From Zopfochytrium polystomum (lineage: Eukaryota > Chytridiomycota > Chytridiomycetes > Chytridiales > Chytridiaceae), in the NCBI GenBank assembly GCA_025765615.1, contig JAIVFJ010000243.1, positions 26,418-90,417 on the forward strand: 64,000 bases of DNA. Direction: 5' to 3'. Below, piece by piece: positions 41,072-51,925 of the stretch (its first letter is position 1; every line of letters begins with the position of its first letter). The translations under genes were made by a program, and so were the position numbers. Below the pieces are notes generated by a model, which searched no databases, was not told where the DNA came from, and worked only from the letters and a program-made list of their open reading frames with translations.

Positions 41072-42310
41072 ATGCGGATACTGGTCATCGGTGCCGGCAT
41101 CGGCGGGCCCGCAGTCGCCCTCGCTCTCCGCCGTGCCGGCCACGACGTCGAGGTCTACGACCGCGCCCTGGACTTCACTGACGTGCCGCCCGCAGCCTAC
41201 CTCGCTGAGAACGGCATGCGCGCCATCAAGCACCTCGGCCTGCTCGAAGAGGTTGTCCGCGAGGGCAACCAATGCGACCGCCACGAGATCCGCGACTTCG
41301 CCGGCAACCTCGTCGCCGCATTCCCGACCGCCGGCAACGGCGCCGACCTCTTCACCGTCACCATCAAGCGGACAGCCCTGATCCGCATCCTGACCAACGC
41401 ACTGGTAAAAGAGGGCGTCTACGTCCACACCGACAAGCTGCTCGTCGACATTGAGGAGCCGCCCATCCCTGGCAGCCTCGGCGTCAAAGCAAAGTTCAAG
41501 GACGGCACGGTTGCGTACGGCGACATTCTCATCGGCGCCGACGGCATCCACTCGGGGGTGCGCAAGGTGCTTTTCCCAAACCGCAACCCCTCTCCCATCG
41601 GATTCATCGGCTACTACGGCATCACAGACCTGGACCCAACCTCGGGCGTCGCCTGGGAGTCCCACGCCCTGCACTACTACACCGACAACGCAAACGCCAA
41701 ATCTTGCCTCCTATACCGCACATCAGACACACAAATCAAGTGGCTGGTGATGGAGCTCAAACCCTCCGAGATCGTCTCCCACGACAGCTGGCAGCCGTGG
41801 TTCGACCTGTACCAGAAGCGCGCGGCCATCGCCGACATGGCGGCGCGGTGGGGGATGCCCGACCTCTTACAGCCGCTGATCCGCGCCGCGCGAGAGATCT
41901 TTCCGACAACCATCTACGACATGGAACTCCTCCCGCAGTGGTACCGCGGCAACTGCGTCATGATTGGATGCGCAAAGCACGTCATGCCTCCGTTCCTCGG
42001 CCACGTCAGCAACGTTGTGCTCGAGGACGCCGAGGTCCTCGCCGCACTAATCAACAGGATGCCCGGCGACCCACGCAAGGCGTTCCGCCTGTACCAGGAG
42101 TCGCGGCACCACCGCGTTGCACGGATCGCAGAGGCGGTGCGCACCCACGGCAGGAGACACTATTCGACGTCAAAGTTTGCGGCGAAGATGGGCAAGATGA
42201 TGCTCAAGATGGTGTCGGCGGTCGGCGGGCCAATGTCGTCCGATGAGATCATGTCGTACGATGGGCAGGCTGCGGCCGTGGACATTCTCTTTAGACACGG
42301 CTACATTTGA
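41072..42310 (+). CDS. FAD-dependent monooxygenase (aromatic-ring hydroxylase type)
   Basis: 412 aa, single exon, starting at the ATG after an A-rich leader (MRILVIGAGIGGP). Group A flavoprotein monooxygenase fold: GxGxxG Rossmann motif at residues 7-12, a GADGIHSGVRK stretch (GD-type motif) about residue 150, and a C-terminal FAD-ribityl motif MIGCAKHVMPPFLGHVSNVVLEDAEVLA. In that motif the usual GDAAH reads GCAKH, so the canonical Asp is a Cys. No membrane anchor. Such enzymes hydroxylate aromatic or polyketide-type substrates with NAD(P)H; the substrate here is unknown. A truncated paralogue lies upstream. Confidence 0.85.
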   Translation: MRILVIGAGIGGPAVALALRRAGHDVEVYDRALDFTDVPPAAYLAENGMRAIKHLGLLEEVVREGNQCDRHEIRDFAGNLVAAFPTAGNGADLFTVTIKRTALIRILTNALVKEGVYVHTDKLLVDIEEPPIPGSLGVKAKFKDGTVAYGDILIGADGIHSGVRKVLFPNRNPSPIGFIGYYGITDLDPTSGVAWESHALHYYTDNANAKSCLLYRTSDTQIKWLVMELKPSEIVSHDSWQPWFDLYQKRAAIADMAARWGMPDLLQPLIRAAREIFPTTIYDMELLPQWYRGNCVMIGCAKHVMPPFLGHVSNVVLEDAEVLAALINRMPGDPRKAFRLYQESRHHRVARIAEAVRTHGRRHYSTSKFAAKMGKMMLKMVSAVGGPMSSDEIMSYDGQAAAVDILFRHGYI

Positions 42311-42610
42311 ACTTTCGCACTGCCGGCCTACCAACAACCATGGATATCCACTTATCGAGACGGCCTTTGCTTGCTTTTGTTCCATGACTTTCGTTTCCGC
42401 TCCTCGAAGGAATGTTTTGGTCCTCTTATCTCTTTTTTTTCCCCGTTCTCCGCTCTCTTCTTTTTCTGTTGCCAGACGCCAAGATCCTAAATAAGATTAA
42501 CAATTAGTGGCATGCTGTGAGCGGATGGTATCTAGTTCTTGTCATCGTCAAAACCTTATCACGTCATCGGAGAGACACAAAGGATCCACTCACGCAGATC
42601 GCCCGATCAT

Positions 42611-43493
42611 ATGCTCCAAGATGTCGACCCCGCCACACTGCAAGGGATCGCCGCCCACGCCCCACAACTCAAGCGAGACTTCCTGGCCCTGATCGACACG
42701 CTTGACACGCCCGCCTGGTCCACGGTCTCCTCATCGGTAGGGCGCTTGTCCTTGCACAATTGCGTTGGCGGCTGGTTTGAATTGAATCCTCACGATTCCA
42801 TCCGCCACACCCCCCAGTCCGGCAAAACGATCAAAAAGCGCTCCTTCCCCTCGTCATCCTGGGACCAGTACATCGTCATCGCAACCCTCCCCCACCGCGC
42901 TTCCGCCATCTTTGACTCTTGCGGCGACATCCCCAACCGCACCTCCTGGGACAAGATGGTCACCCTCTGGGCCGAGCTTCTGCGCATCGACGAGCTGCCG
43001 GTCGCCGACGACGACGCCAGCGCCAAAGACGAGGTCTACTACGGCGGTCTGATGACGTCGCGGTCTGCTGCTGTGCTCGGCGGGATGATTGCGGCAAGGG
43101 AGTACGTGGATTTTCGGATTGTTGTGAGGAACGATGGGAAGGGGCGGTTCTACTCGGCGTGGCAGGCGGTGGAGGAAGGGGTTGGCAAGAAGCTGTTGCC
43201 GGAGTCGGAGGGGGTCGTGAGGGGGTACAATTTTGTAAGCGGTGAGTTATTGCTTCTGGTTGGGACAGAGTTAGCGTGAGGACGTGCCATTCTGCCACTC
43301 ATACACGCACCACCCAACGAAAGGCTTCATGTGCGAAAGCATCGGCGACGGCTCGCAGTCCAAGGTGTGTTACATGATTCGCTCAGACCTGCGCGGGACC
43401 ATGTCGCTGTGGGTGGTCAACAAGGGCCTGTCCTACACCCTCGACTCGTTTGTTGCCGCCATTGCAAAGCAGATGGCCGTGAAGGGAAAGTGA
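42611..43493 (+). CDS. START-domain lipid-transfer protein
   Basis: Three exons, 42611-42736, 42818-43241 and 43324-43493, give 239 aa; introns of 81 and 82 nt, GT-AG. The whole protein is one StAR-related lipid-transfer domain: KRSFPSSSWDQYIVIATLPHRASAIFDSCGD, RTSWDKMVTLWAEL, YYGGLMTSRSAAVLGGMIAAREYVDFRIVVR, GVVRGYNFVSGFMCESIGDGSQSKVCYMIRSDLRG and the C-terminal helix SLWVVNKGLSYTLDSFVAAIAKQM. No signal or other domain, so it is probably a cytosolic carrier of a sterol or phospholipid; the ligand is not predictable from sequence. A Copia LTR begins 28 bp after the stop. Confidence 0.82.
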
Positions 43494-43520
43494 GCAAGGA
43501 AGCGGCAAACAAGGTAAAAA

Positions 43521-44056
43521 TGTCACAGAACGGTAGACCGAGGGGAAGGAATAGACTCAAACAACAAGGTTTGCAAGGCATTATTCGCCGCCCTTCTCCA
43601 ACAGGGTCCGAACGTTATATTGTACCTCTCGCTCAACAAGCACTTCGAAGTGAACGATATGCGGCTGTCGCCGCCTCTCCGACCTGCAGAAGGAGCGATT
43701 CCACCCAGGCTAAAAAGAATAAGGCTACGGCGCAGCCATGGAGTAGCCCCTCCAAAACCCATTCAAGGCATCAGAGCCGATTGTTGACTTTTAAACCTTC
43801 TTTTCTCTCCTTTTCTCTTTCTTGCTCTCTTAGTTGGTTTGTCTGCACGCTGATCATGCCTCCTTCTCTATTTATGCCATTTTCCATGTCACATGCGGTG
43901 TGGGAGAATCTTCGTCTCATCCGTGCGTGCAGGTTTGTGATTGCGCCCTCCTTTCTCGTCGCTGTCCCCCGATGTCCCTCTCTCGTCATCCTTCCTCAAT
44001 ATATGTGGGAGAATCTTCGTCTCATCCGTGCGTGCAGCTCCTTCCGATTCTTAACA
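43521..44056 (+). repeat. Putative 5' LTR of a second Copia family
   Basis: TGTCACAG...TTAACA, 536 bp, placed because it ends directly at a primer-binding site. It contains a tandem duplication of GTGGGAGAATCTTCGTCTCA-type sequence (43901-43933 and 44005-44037). No second LTR or target duplication is in the window, so the left end is an estimate. Confidence 0.5.
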
Positions 44057-44069
44057 GGGTTATGAGCCC
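44055..44069 (+). other. Primer-binding site for half initiator-tRNA-Met
   Basis: CAGGGTTATGAGCCC is an exact complement of the 15-nt anticodon-arm segment GGGCTCATAACCCTG of eukaryotic initiator tRNA-Met. Priming from a cleaved half tRNA at this position is known for Drosophila copia and yeast Ty5. It supports a Copia-type element here. Confidence 0.8.
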
Positions 44070-44113
44070 AAGGTGCTACTGAGCCGTACGCGCACACACC
44101 ACCACTTGACACA

Positions 44114-45212
44114 ATGGCTGAATCGAAACGCATCGTCCTTCCAATCTTCTCGGGTAACCCCGAAGACGCCAATTCTCCATCCTATCCAGTCTGGAGTCGA
44201 TTCATTGCCAACACCGCCAACAAGCTAGACGATCCCGACATCCTCACCAATGCTGACAAGTACAATGACGCCTTTCCCGCTGCGGGCAAGGACACCTCCA
44301 ATAAAGACGTAGCTGCTGTCACACTCTCTCCAGACGAAAAGTCAAGTTCCGCAAGGGCAACGCCAAAGCTATCGAACTTCTTCTCCTTGCTCTCAGCTCG
44401 AAACTCCAGGAGCAAGTTGGTAGTCTCAACACCGCGGCTGTGATCTGGCACTGTCTCAAGAAACAGTTCGGTCAGTCAGATCGTCACATTCTCAGCACCG
44501 TTCGTTGCCACATGTTTCAAACGAAGGCCGATGACAACGCAACCCTCCTCGACTGCCTTGACTCACTTGAGAAGGATCAAGCTGTTCTCCGAAAAGCCAG
44601 CAAGCCCCTTGACGACGATATCCTTGTCGATCTCGTCATGCTGGCGCTCCCGGCCACCTCAACTTGGACAAGCTACGCCGACAGCAAGCACAACAGCGAC
44701 GACCTTCTCGCCAACATTCGCGCCAAGATTTGAAGTGATCAAGACGCTGCACAGACCGTCATGAAAATGACAGTATTCTCGCTGCCGACTGCCGCTCTAC
44801 CTGCACTTTCGCCATCTTGCTCAAAATGCATGTCTGCTGGACCCTCTCGCCGTGCCGCCACACACATGACAAACCAGTGCTGGGTCACCTGCAAGATCTG
44901 TGGCCGTTATCACAATCCTTGCTGCGCCTGCCGCTTGAAGAATACATGTACTCCTCTGCCTACTACATCTCGCTCCTTCCATCTGTCCCCCTTCTTTCAT
45001 TGTTTGTTCCTTGCTCAGCAGAAATCTCGTCTTTTCCGTCGATCGTCGCTGTGGTTTCCACCGTCCACCTCCATGCACATTCATCCACCGTACAACTCAC
45101 CACGTCTTTCCACGGAAGCCAGTCTCTTGTTTTGTGGCCAGCTGGGGCTGGGCCTATTTCTGGCCGAAGCTACTACTGCAGTTTTTGCTGTACCTTCCAG
45201 ATGCAGACCTAT
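44114..45212 (+). pseudogene. Gag fragment of the second Copia family, frameshifted and truncated
   Basis: The ATG at 44114 (MAESKRIVLPIFSGN...) opens a copia-type Gag. Near 44340 the frame shifts and continues as KVKFRKGNAKAIELL, then IWHCLKKQFGQSDRH and DDDILVDLVMLALPATSTW to a stop at 44731-44733. Later pieces contain Cys-rich sequence (CKICGRYHNPCC) that may be the zinc knuckle. Everything downstream was cut by the LTR of the next Copia element at 45213. Confidence 0.65.
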
Positions 45213-46449
45213 TGTTGAGATTCGACGCCCGTTAATGATGATCCCTTTGAGAACACTACGCCCGTTACTGATGATCCCTTTGAGAACTCCATCCAATCAC
45301 ATTGGATGGGGTGTTTGAAGGGCTCAGTAGATTCAATACTTGAATGGGGCGCTCAGAAGGGCTAATCTGTTCTCAATAAAAAGAGATAGGCAAAGGTGGC
45401 TGTTGTTCTAGCTTTGTTCATCCTACCAGTAGGAACAATGCAATTAGAACATGCATAAAAATGCTCAAACTACACACTCTGCACATGTAACACAGCACAG
45501 CAAGCATGCAGAAGCAGTGTACCACTGCCGCATGCTCCGGAATTCTGCTCTCTGCACCGGAATTCCGCTCTCTGCATCTGAATTCCGCTTCCTGATCTGG
45601 AATTCCGCTCTCTGCATCGGAATTCCGCTCCTGATCCGGAATTCCAGCTTTCCTGCTGTGCTGTGCAATCTGAGCAATGCAACAGGCATTTAGGAATCAG
45701 GGATTGCACCAATCACTGCATTTCTAAAAGTGAGATAAAAACTGAGCTCACCAGAGATTGCACCAATCATTGGATTTCTAAAAACAAGGAAAAAAGCGGC
45801 TTGTTTCCCAAACAAGCTTCCTGATTTGGAAACATCCAAACCAATTTACAAGCAACTGTTTCTCAAACAAGCTGTAAATTGGTTCCTGGTGGTACTCAGC
45901 CCAGACAAAGTACTCAGCCCAAGGTGGTACTCAGCCCTGGCTGGTACTTAGCCCTGGGTGGTGCACAGCCCAGGCTGGTACTCAGCCCTGGGTGGTGCTC
46001 AGCCCAGGCTGGTACTCAGCCCTGGCTGGTACTCAGCCCTGAGTGATGCCCAGCCCTGGGTGGTACTCAGCCCTGAATGGGTACTTAGCCCAGGATGGGG
46101 GTTGGTGCTCAGCCTGTTTTATCTCATTTCTGTGGCCTGCTCTGCGTAACCCACTGCTCTCTCTGTTTTCTGATGGCTCCAACCTGCAGGAGTATAAAAG
46201 CAGCAACCTCTCACAGAGATCAAAAAAGGAATCCAATCCCCTCCTTGCTGCTTTAACAGAATCCAGTGCAAAACAAGCCAATCTCTCTTCCTCCATTTGC
46301 TCTCTCTTCCATCTCTGCCCACTCACTCCTCTCTCCTCTCTCCATCCTCTCACTCCTCTCCCTTTTCCATCATCACTGCTCTCTCTCTCTCTATCTCTTC
46401 ATCCCCACACACACACCAAGTCCCTCCAGTCCTGGGTGGGATTTCATCA
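45213..46449 (+). repeat. Left LTR of Copia copy A
   Basis: About 1237 bp, TGTTGAG...TTTCATCA. The end is set where copies A and B diverge from the right flank of the array. Near its start a local duplication replaces the normal CCACGGGGTAC stretch. It holds two minisatellites (EcoRI-like GGAATTCC units at about 45538-45650; CTCAGCCC/TGGTA units at about 45885-46100), TATAAAAG at 46193-46200 and a CT-rich leader. Confidence 0.85.
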
Positions 46450-46662
46450 CAAAGCTACCTACAAGCCGTCGGCCACACTAGTACGCTCGAACAGGGCCCT
46501 GCTGCTCTTACAAGAAAAGGGTTTCTGACTCTAAACAAGACCAACCTGTCTGTGAGCACTGGCTCACCAGCTACTTTAAGGCAACAAAGGGCTCTTGGCT
46601 CTCTACAAGAAAAGGGCTACCGCTCTAAACAAGTCCACTGGTCCACCAAGCCGCTACCTAGC

Positions 46663-47409
46663 ATGTCTTCTTCGACCCCCAAGGCTGTCCGCTTCTCTTC
46701 TTACGGCTACCAGGCTTGGGAACTGCATGTGGAAGAAGTCATCAAGCCGGTCATGGCATACAATCTTGTTGCCAGCTTCCTCAAGCCTGATTACTTCGGT
46801 ACGTTCAGCGAGCACTGCATCAAGGTCGGCATCGGCGCTGCTCCTCCCAGCATTGGTTCTCCCCCTGAATCCTCTGCAACGGCGGAGGCCAAGGCTGCGT
46901 ACAGTGAGATGTACCGTCTGCACCACGCTGCCCTTGACAAGTACCACACTGGTATACGCCAAGAACACAAGACCTACAGGGAGCTTGAGGCCCAACACGA
47001 CAAGGCGGTTGCTACCCTCGACTCCTGCTCGCGCATTGAGGATGTGCGCTCCATGAATGCGGCAAACATCACCAACTGCGCTGACCGGTACAAGTGGCTC
47101 AATGACAAGTACGCCCTGCAGGACCACACTGGTTCACAGCAGGACAAGTGGCTTGCGACTTACAGTCGTTTGGCAAAACCCAGAGACTCTGGTCCGGCAG
47201 TCCAGGAGTGGTACACCACTCTGACCACACTGGTCACGGATTGGCCAAAGCATTTCAAATGTACTGCCACCACTTGCAGGGGTGTGACAAACATCCTGCG
47301 TTCTGCCATCATCCACAAAGCAAGGGAAACGCTGCCTGGACATGAAATCTTCTCTGGCGTTCGTCAAAATCTCCTCAAGGGGCTGTCAGGCTACACCAAC
47401 ACCAGCTGA
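46663..47409 (+). CDS. gag: Copia copy A Gag (N-terminal part of Gag-Pol), ends at a frame break
   Basis: 248 aa from MSSSTPKAVRFSSYGY. Contains WELHVEEVIKPVMAYNLVASFLKP and a long helical middle (KYHTGIRQEHKTYRELEAQHDKAVATL). The stop TGA at 47407-47409 arises because copy A has one T more than copy B at this point (AGCTGATCT against AGCGATCTC). In copy B the frame reads through, so the ancestral product was probably a single Gag-Pol of about 1753 aa. A programmed +1 shift is possible but unsupported by copy B. Confidence 0.8.
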   Translation: MSSSTPKAVRFSSYGYQAWELHVEEVIKPVMAYNLVASFLKPDYFGTFSEHCIKVGIGAAPPSIGSPPESSATAEAKAAYSEMYRLHHAALDKYHTGIRQEHKTYRELEAQHDKAVATLDSCSRIEDVRSMNAANITNCADRYKWLNDKYALQDHTGSQQDKWLATYSRLAKPRDSGPAVQEWYTTLTTLVTDWPKHFKCTATTCRGVTNILRSAIIHKARETLPGHEIFSGVRQNLLKGLSGYTNTS

Positions 47410-50400
47410 TCTTGTCAAGGAGTTGACAAACTGCCACACGCTGTACCAGCAAAGCAAAGAGAAGAACAGCAGACACTCTGCTCACCATGGCACTTCTGAG
47501 ATGGAAACAGCTGCTTCAGCAAAGACCTCAGTGGCAACCAAGAAGCGCAAGATCGGTGAGGCACTCAACGGCAAGCCTACTTGTGACCTTCATGGAATCT
47601 GGGTCTCGCACTCTCGCGAGGAATGCCTCAAGTTCCCTCACGGGAAGTCAGAGCCAGCTCGCCCTGCAAAGAAGGCCAAGGGCAAGCAGCCTGCACACGC
47701 CAAAGAAGCCAAGGCCACGTCAGCTGATTCCAAGAAAGCTACTGAGACTGCCAAGATTGCACGTGAGGTGGCCGCTAAAGAACACCACCAAGCCTCTTGC
47801 GCAGCCTCTGAGGACTCTCCTCCCCACAAATGCTACAGGATGGATACTCCACCACCGCCTCCTGAAGCAGAAGACGTCGAAATGTTGGAGTTCAGTACTG
47901 AGGGTGCTGCGCGCCTTGCAGACACATCAGCTCTAGACGACTTCCTTTCAGTAGAAAGGGCACTTGCGGCACGGGAGTTTGAAATTGGAACATGCCAGGC
48001 CGTTGAGGTGGAGGAGGAATTTGAAGTGGAACTCACAGTTACACTTCTTGACGGCAGAATGGATCCAGACTGGATCACTGACAACATTGTCTCAAACGTC
48101 GTCGGCTACAAAGTGATGTACGAATCTGGACGTTTCCTCTACCGCAACGTCACCTACCGCCGCATCTACGAGACTGCGCTGATGGCAAGACTTGCTGGCA
48201 GCAACCCACACCAGGTCATCCTTGACTCTGGGGCTTCCAGGACAATGTCGCCTTGTGAAGAGCACTTCACAAACTTGCGGCCCACCTCCCAGCAGATCAA
48301 AACAGCTGACGGCTTTGCAACTGCCACTGGAGTGGGCGACTTTACCCTGTTCGTTGACGGAAGAGCTCTCATCATGAGGAACTCGCTCTATGTGCCAGAG
48401 TTCTCAGACACTCTACTCTCGGTTCAGCAAATCGTGCGGCAGACAGGTCACAACGTGACTTTCACAGCAGACACAGCCCTATTGCATCCTCGGGTACATG
48501 GTTCAGACTTTACCATTGCTCACAGGGACACAGGGAATGTCTATGTTGTGGACCCTTCTCTTCTGACGGGACATACTGGTCTCGACAGGGCAGAACTTGG
48601 AAGGGACGCGCCGACTCCTTCGGGGGACGCCCCAGGTGAGTCGCAACAGCAAACTGCTCCTTTGCAAACTGCAACCCCAACTTTAAGTCAAACTGACCCA
48701 GACCCTTTACCAAACCCTCAGAACATTGAAGCAGTCCGAGCTCTTCACAAGAAATTTGGTCACCTGTCTTTATCTTCTTTGAAGCGTACTTGGTCAAATC
48801 TGAATAAAGTTGGTCATTCATTTTTCCTCATTCATGACATTCCCTGCGTGACATGTGATGTTGGGAAATTGAAAGCTTCGCCTATCCACTCCACTTCCAG
48901 ACCAAACACCACACTGCTTGGTCGTTTACACACTGATGCTGTCCCACTGCCCGCACGTGGACACCATGGTGAAAAACATTGGCAACTGGTTGTGGAAGAG
49001 TCAACCCGTTGGCTTGACATTGAGTTCCTCAACTCTTTGTCCGACGCGCCCACAAGATTCCGGTCTACGATCGAAAGGTTTGAACAACAACATGGCAAAC
49101 ATATCACATCTGTGCGCTGTGACAGGGGGGAAATCTTCAAAGATGGAGAATTCAAAACTTGGGCCAATACTCGGCATCCTCCTATTGTTTTAGAACCTAG
49201 TCCTGCATTCACCAAGGAATTCAATGGGCTGGTAGAACGTCAGGTCAACACTCTCAAAGACATGGCACACTGCATGCTCTTAGAGTCACGATTGCCCCAC
49301 TCTTTCTTTGTGTATGCAGTCCGCTACGCAGCATACATCAAGAACAGGGTTTACCACTCTTACACTAAGAAAACACCTTACGAAGCTTGGTACGGTGAAA
49401 AGCCAAATGTTGATCACATCCGCACCTTTGGCTGTTTGGTTATCCACCGTATCCCAAAGGAAAAGCGAACGCTTAAACATCCTGACAAAGGGGCGCCAGG
49501 CATATTCTTAGGGTATAAAGGAAACACTCTTCCAGTTGTCTACGACTTGAAAACCCAGAGAATATCGGAACACTTCCATGTCTCCTTTCACGAAAATGTT
49601 TTTCCTGGCATTGTGCGGAACTGGAGACAGTTCCTTCATGACTCCCGCTTGAAGGAATGGGGACCAGTCCAACCCACAGCTCAGGATTTCCAATATCTTT
49701 CCTCCTCGTTGCATACCCCCGCTATGTCCACTGATCCAGATGTGGCACATCCTGACGCTCTGTCTGACTCACAAGAAGATGATGTACCACCTGCAGAATC
49801 ACAGGGGGGAGATCTACAGCCGGGTATGCTATACGACGCATCTGATTCTGAACCAGAGTCAATACCTGATGAACAGGAAATCCCTCCTAGGGAGCGCTCA
49901 ACTTCCCCTGACATTCTAGCTTTGCCAGAGTCAACAGGGGAGGCAACAAATCCCCCAATCATACCACGAGAGCCATCAGGTTTACGTGACTACCTGGCAT
50001 TGAAGGCAAACCTTTGTAAACTACGAACAAAACCATCAATTGCCACAAGTCCTTCCACTTACAGTCGGAAAACACTCCGCGCTTTAACTGCAAGAATTCG
50101 TAAACTACGAATAGCACGGGGACAATTTCGTGAACTCTACCAAACGCTCAAAGCATACACTGTGCTTGAGCCGGAGGAAGTCACAGCATATCCAACAGAA
50201 AGGATCCACCAGCGGGACTTACCGCCACTCCCTGCTTCGCATAAAGAGGCCATGCGTTCTCCTTTTGCAAAGTATTGGAAGGCAGCTCAACTCTCAGAGA
50301 TCAATTCAATCACTTCAAAGCATGTCTGGGACTTAGTGGCTCGACCTAAAGGGCGTAAGATACTCAAGCCCAAATGGGTTTTTGCCTACAAGTTTGACAG

Positions 50401-51925
50401 TGAAGGGTACCTTGAACGCTTCAAGGCTCGCCTTGTTGGTCGGGGTTACACTCAGATCTTTGGTCAGGACTACAATGAGACCTTCTCCCCTGTCGTCCGC
50501 AGCTCCTCCATAAGGGCAATCCTTGCTATCTCGTTGCTGTTTGACCTCATACTTGCAGGCCTTGATGTCGAAACTGCATACTTGAACGCCAAACTGGACA
50601 TTGAAAACTTCATGGAACAACCAGAAGGCTTTGAGATACGTGGTGCAGACGGGATACTTCTTGTCTGTTTACTCAGGAAGAGTCTGTACGGACTGCACCA
50701 GTCTGGTCGACAGTGGTACAAAACAATCCGCGACTTCCTAGTAGAAATTGGATTTACGCAATTGAAGACTGACCACTGTGTCTTTGTGCAAAGGCACCCT
50801 GATGGAAAGGTCAAGACCATCATCACTCTATACGTAGATGACATCCTCATCTTCAGTCACACTGAAGAAGAAATTGCCAAAATTCTTTCTCTGATCAAAT
50901 CAAAGTTCAAAATCCGCGAGGACCTCAACCCAAAAGTTGCTGTTGGCATCCAAGTTGAGAAAATCAAAGATGGAATCTTTATTGGACAGAAAAACTACAC
51001 ACAGCATGTCTTGGAGGAAGCAAACTACTGGTGTGACGATGAAGGCTTACCTGTCAAAATCAAAGCAACTCCCATGTCCACGACATGGATACACGATGTG
51101 GACTCTGGAAAACTTCCACAAAAAGAGTCGGAATACTTCCGAAGCACACTCATGCAACTTGCTTACCTTGCAAACTTGACGCGCCCTGACATTGCGTATG
51201 CTGTGAATACACTTGCACAATACCAGTCTGCTCCAACCCATTCAGATTCCCTTGCGCTTGACAGATTGCTGCGATATGTCCGCGCTACCTGGGATCATGG
51301 ACTTTTCTACCAGAAGGGAGACTCCCAGATGACATGCATCACCAATGCAACGCTCCCAGAGGTAGAGAAAGCTGCGGGTATTTCTTACCCAGAGTGGGAT
51401 GAACCACATGGCTACGCTGATGCCAGCTATGCTGAAGAGGATGGACGCAAGTCGAGGTCAGGGCATGTGTTCATGCTTTGCGGGGGTGCTATTACATGGT
51501 ACAGCAAGAAACAATCAGTTGTCGCTTTGTCCTCAACTGAGGCGGAATACTTCTCCCTTACTGAGGCCATCAAAGAGGCAATCTGGCTACGAATGCTCTT
51601 CCAGGAGCTGGGTATGGATTTAAATAAGCCCACTACTGTTTTTGAAGACAATCGTTCAACCATAGCTATTGCTATGAATCCAATACACCATGGTCGGGTC
51701 AAACACTTTGACGTGAGGTTGCATTTCATACGGGACCACTTGGAGAAAAAGGAGGTTCAACTCATTCATTGCCCAACGGACATGATGATTGCCGACCTTC
51801 TCACCAAAGCTCTTCCTGCAGCTCAACATGCAAAGCTTGCATCACTGATGGGAATTTGCAGTCTCGCCGACCTCCAAGGTGTAAGCGTGGTGCCCACGCT
51901 CAAATCAGCACAACGCTTAGTCTAA
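47342..51925 (+). CDS. pol: Copia copy A Pol: protease, integrase, RT, RNase H
   Basis: 1527 codons open, with the authentic sequence starting at about 47409 (DLVKELTNCHTLYQQ). Order: end of Gag with a CHHC-type cluster (CDLHGIWVSHSREEC), protease DSGAS (codon at 48224), integrase zinc region (HKKFGHLSLSSL...CVTCDVGK), integrase core HTDAVPL, RCDRGEIFK, NGLVERQ, RT with SPVVRSSSIR, VETAYLNAKL and YVDD (50831-50842), and RNase H with GYADASYAEEDGRKSRSG, LSSTEAEYF and KHFDVRLHFIRD. All catalytic residues are present and there is no internal stop. Confidence 0.92.
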   Translation: MKSSLAFVKISSRGCQATPTPADLVKELTNCHTLYQQSKEKNSRHSAHHGTSEMETAASAKTSVATKKRKIGEALNGKPTCDLHGIWVSHSREECLKFPHGKSEPARPAKKAKGKQPAHAKEAKATSADSKKATETAKIAREVAAKEHHQASCAASEDSPPHKCYRMDTPPPPPEAEDVEMLEFSTEGAARLADTSALDDFLSVERALAAREFEIGTCQAVEVEEEFEVELTVTLLDGRMDPDWITDNIVSNVVGYKVMYESGRFLYRNVTYRRIYETALMARLAGSNPHQVILDSGASRTMSPCEEHFTNLRPTSQQIKTADGFATATGVGDFTLFVDGRALIMRNSLYVPEFSDTLLSVQQIVRQTGHNVTFTADTALLHPRVHGSDFTIAHRDTGNVYVVDPSLLTGHTGLDRAELGRDAPTPSGDAPGESQQQTAPLQTATPTLSQTDPDPLPNPQNIEAVRALHKKFGHLSLSSLKRTWSNLNKVGHSFFLIHDIPCVTCDVGKLKASPIHSTSRPNTTLLGRLHTDAVPLPARGHHGEKHWQLVVEESTRWLDIEFLNSLSDAPTRFRSTIERFEQQHGKHITSVRCDRGEIFKDGEFKTWANTRHPPIVLEPSPAFTKEFNGLVERQVNTLKDMAHCMLLESRLPHSFFVYAVRYAAYIKNRVYHSYTKKTPYEAWYGEKPNVDHIRTFGCLVIHRIPKEKRTLKHPDKGAPGIFLGYKGNTLPVVYDLKTQRISEHFHVSFHENVFPGIVRNWRQFLHDSRLKEWGPVQPTAQDFQYLSSSLHTPAMSTDPDVAHPDALSDSQEDDVPPAESQGGDLQPGMLYDASDSEPESIPDEQEIPPRERSTSPDILALPESTGEATNPPIIPREPSGLRDYLALKANLCKLRTKPSIATSPSTYSRKTLRALTARIRKLRIARGQFRELYQTLKAYTVLEPEEVTAYPTERIHQRDLPPLPASHKEAMRSPFAKYWKAAQLSEINSITSKHVWDLVARPKGRKILKPKWVFAYKFDSEGYLERFKARLVGRGYTQIFGQDYNETFSPVVRSSSIRAILAISLLFDLILAGLDVETAYLNAKLDIENFMEQPEGFEIRGADGILLVCLLRKSLYGLHQSGRQWYKTIRDFLVEIGFTQLKTDHCVFVQRHPDGKVKTIITLYVDDILIFSHTEEEIAKILSLIKSKFKIREDLNPKVAVGIQVEKIKDGIFIGQKNYTQHVLEEANYWCDDEGLPVKIKATPMSTTWIHDVDSGKLPQKESEYFRSTLMQLAYLANLTRPDIAYAVNTLAQYQSAPTHSDSLALDRLLRYVRATWDHGLFYQKGDSQMTCITNATLPEVEKAAGISYPEWDEPHGYADASYAEEDGRKSRSGHVFMLCGGAITWYSKKQSVVALSSTEAEYFSLTEAIKEAIWLRMLFQELGMDLNKPTTVFEDNRSTIAIAMNPIHHGRVKHFDVRLHFIRDHLEKKEVQLIHCPTDMMIADLLTKALPAAQHAKLASLMGICSLADLQGVSVVPTLKSAQRLV

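Noticed and set aside
45538..45650. CRISPR-like repeat array
   Set aside because: The units are an LTR minisatellite with variable short spacing in a eukaryotic retroelement.
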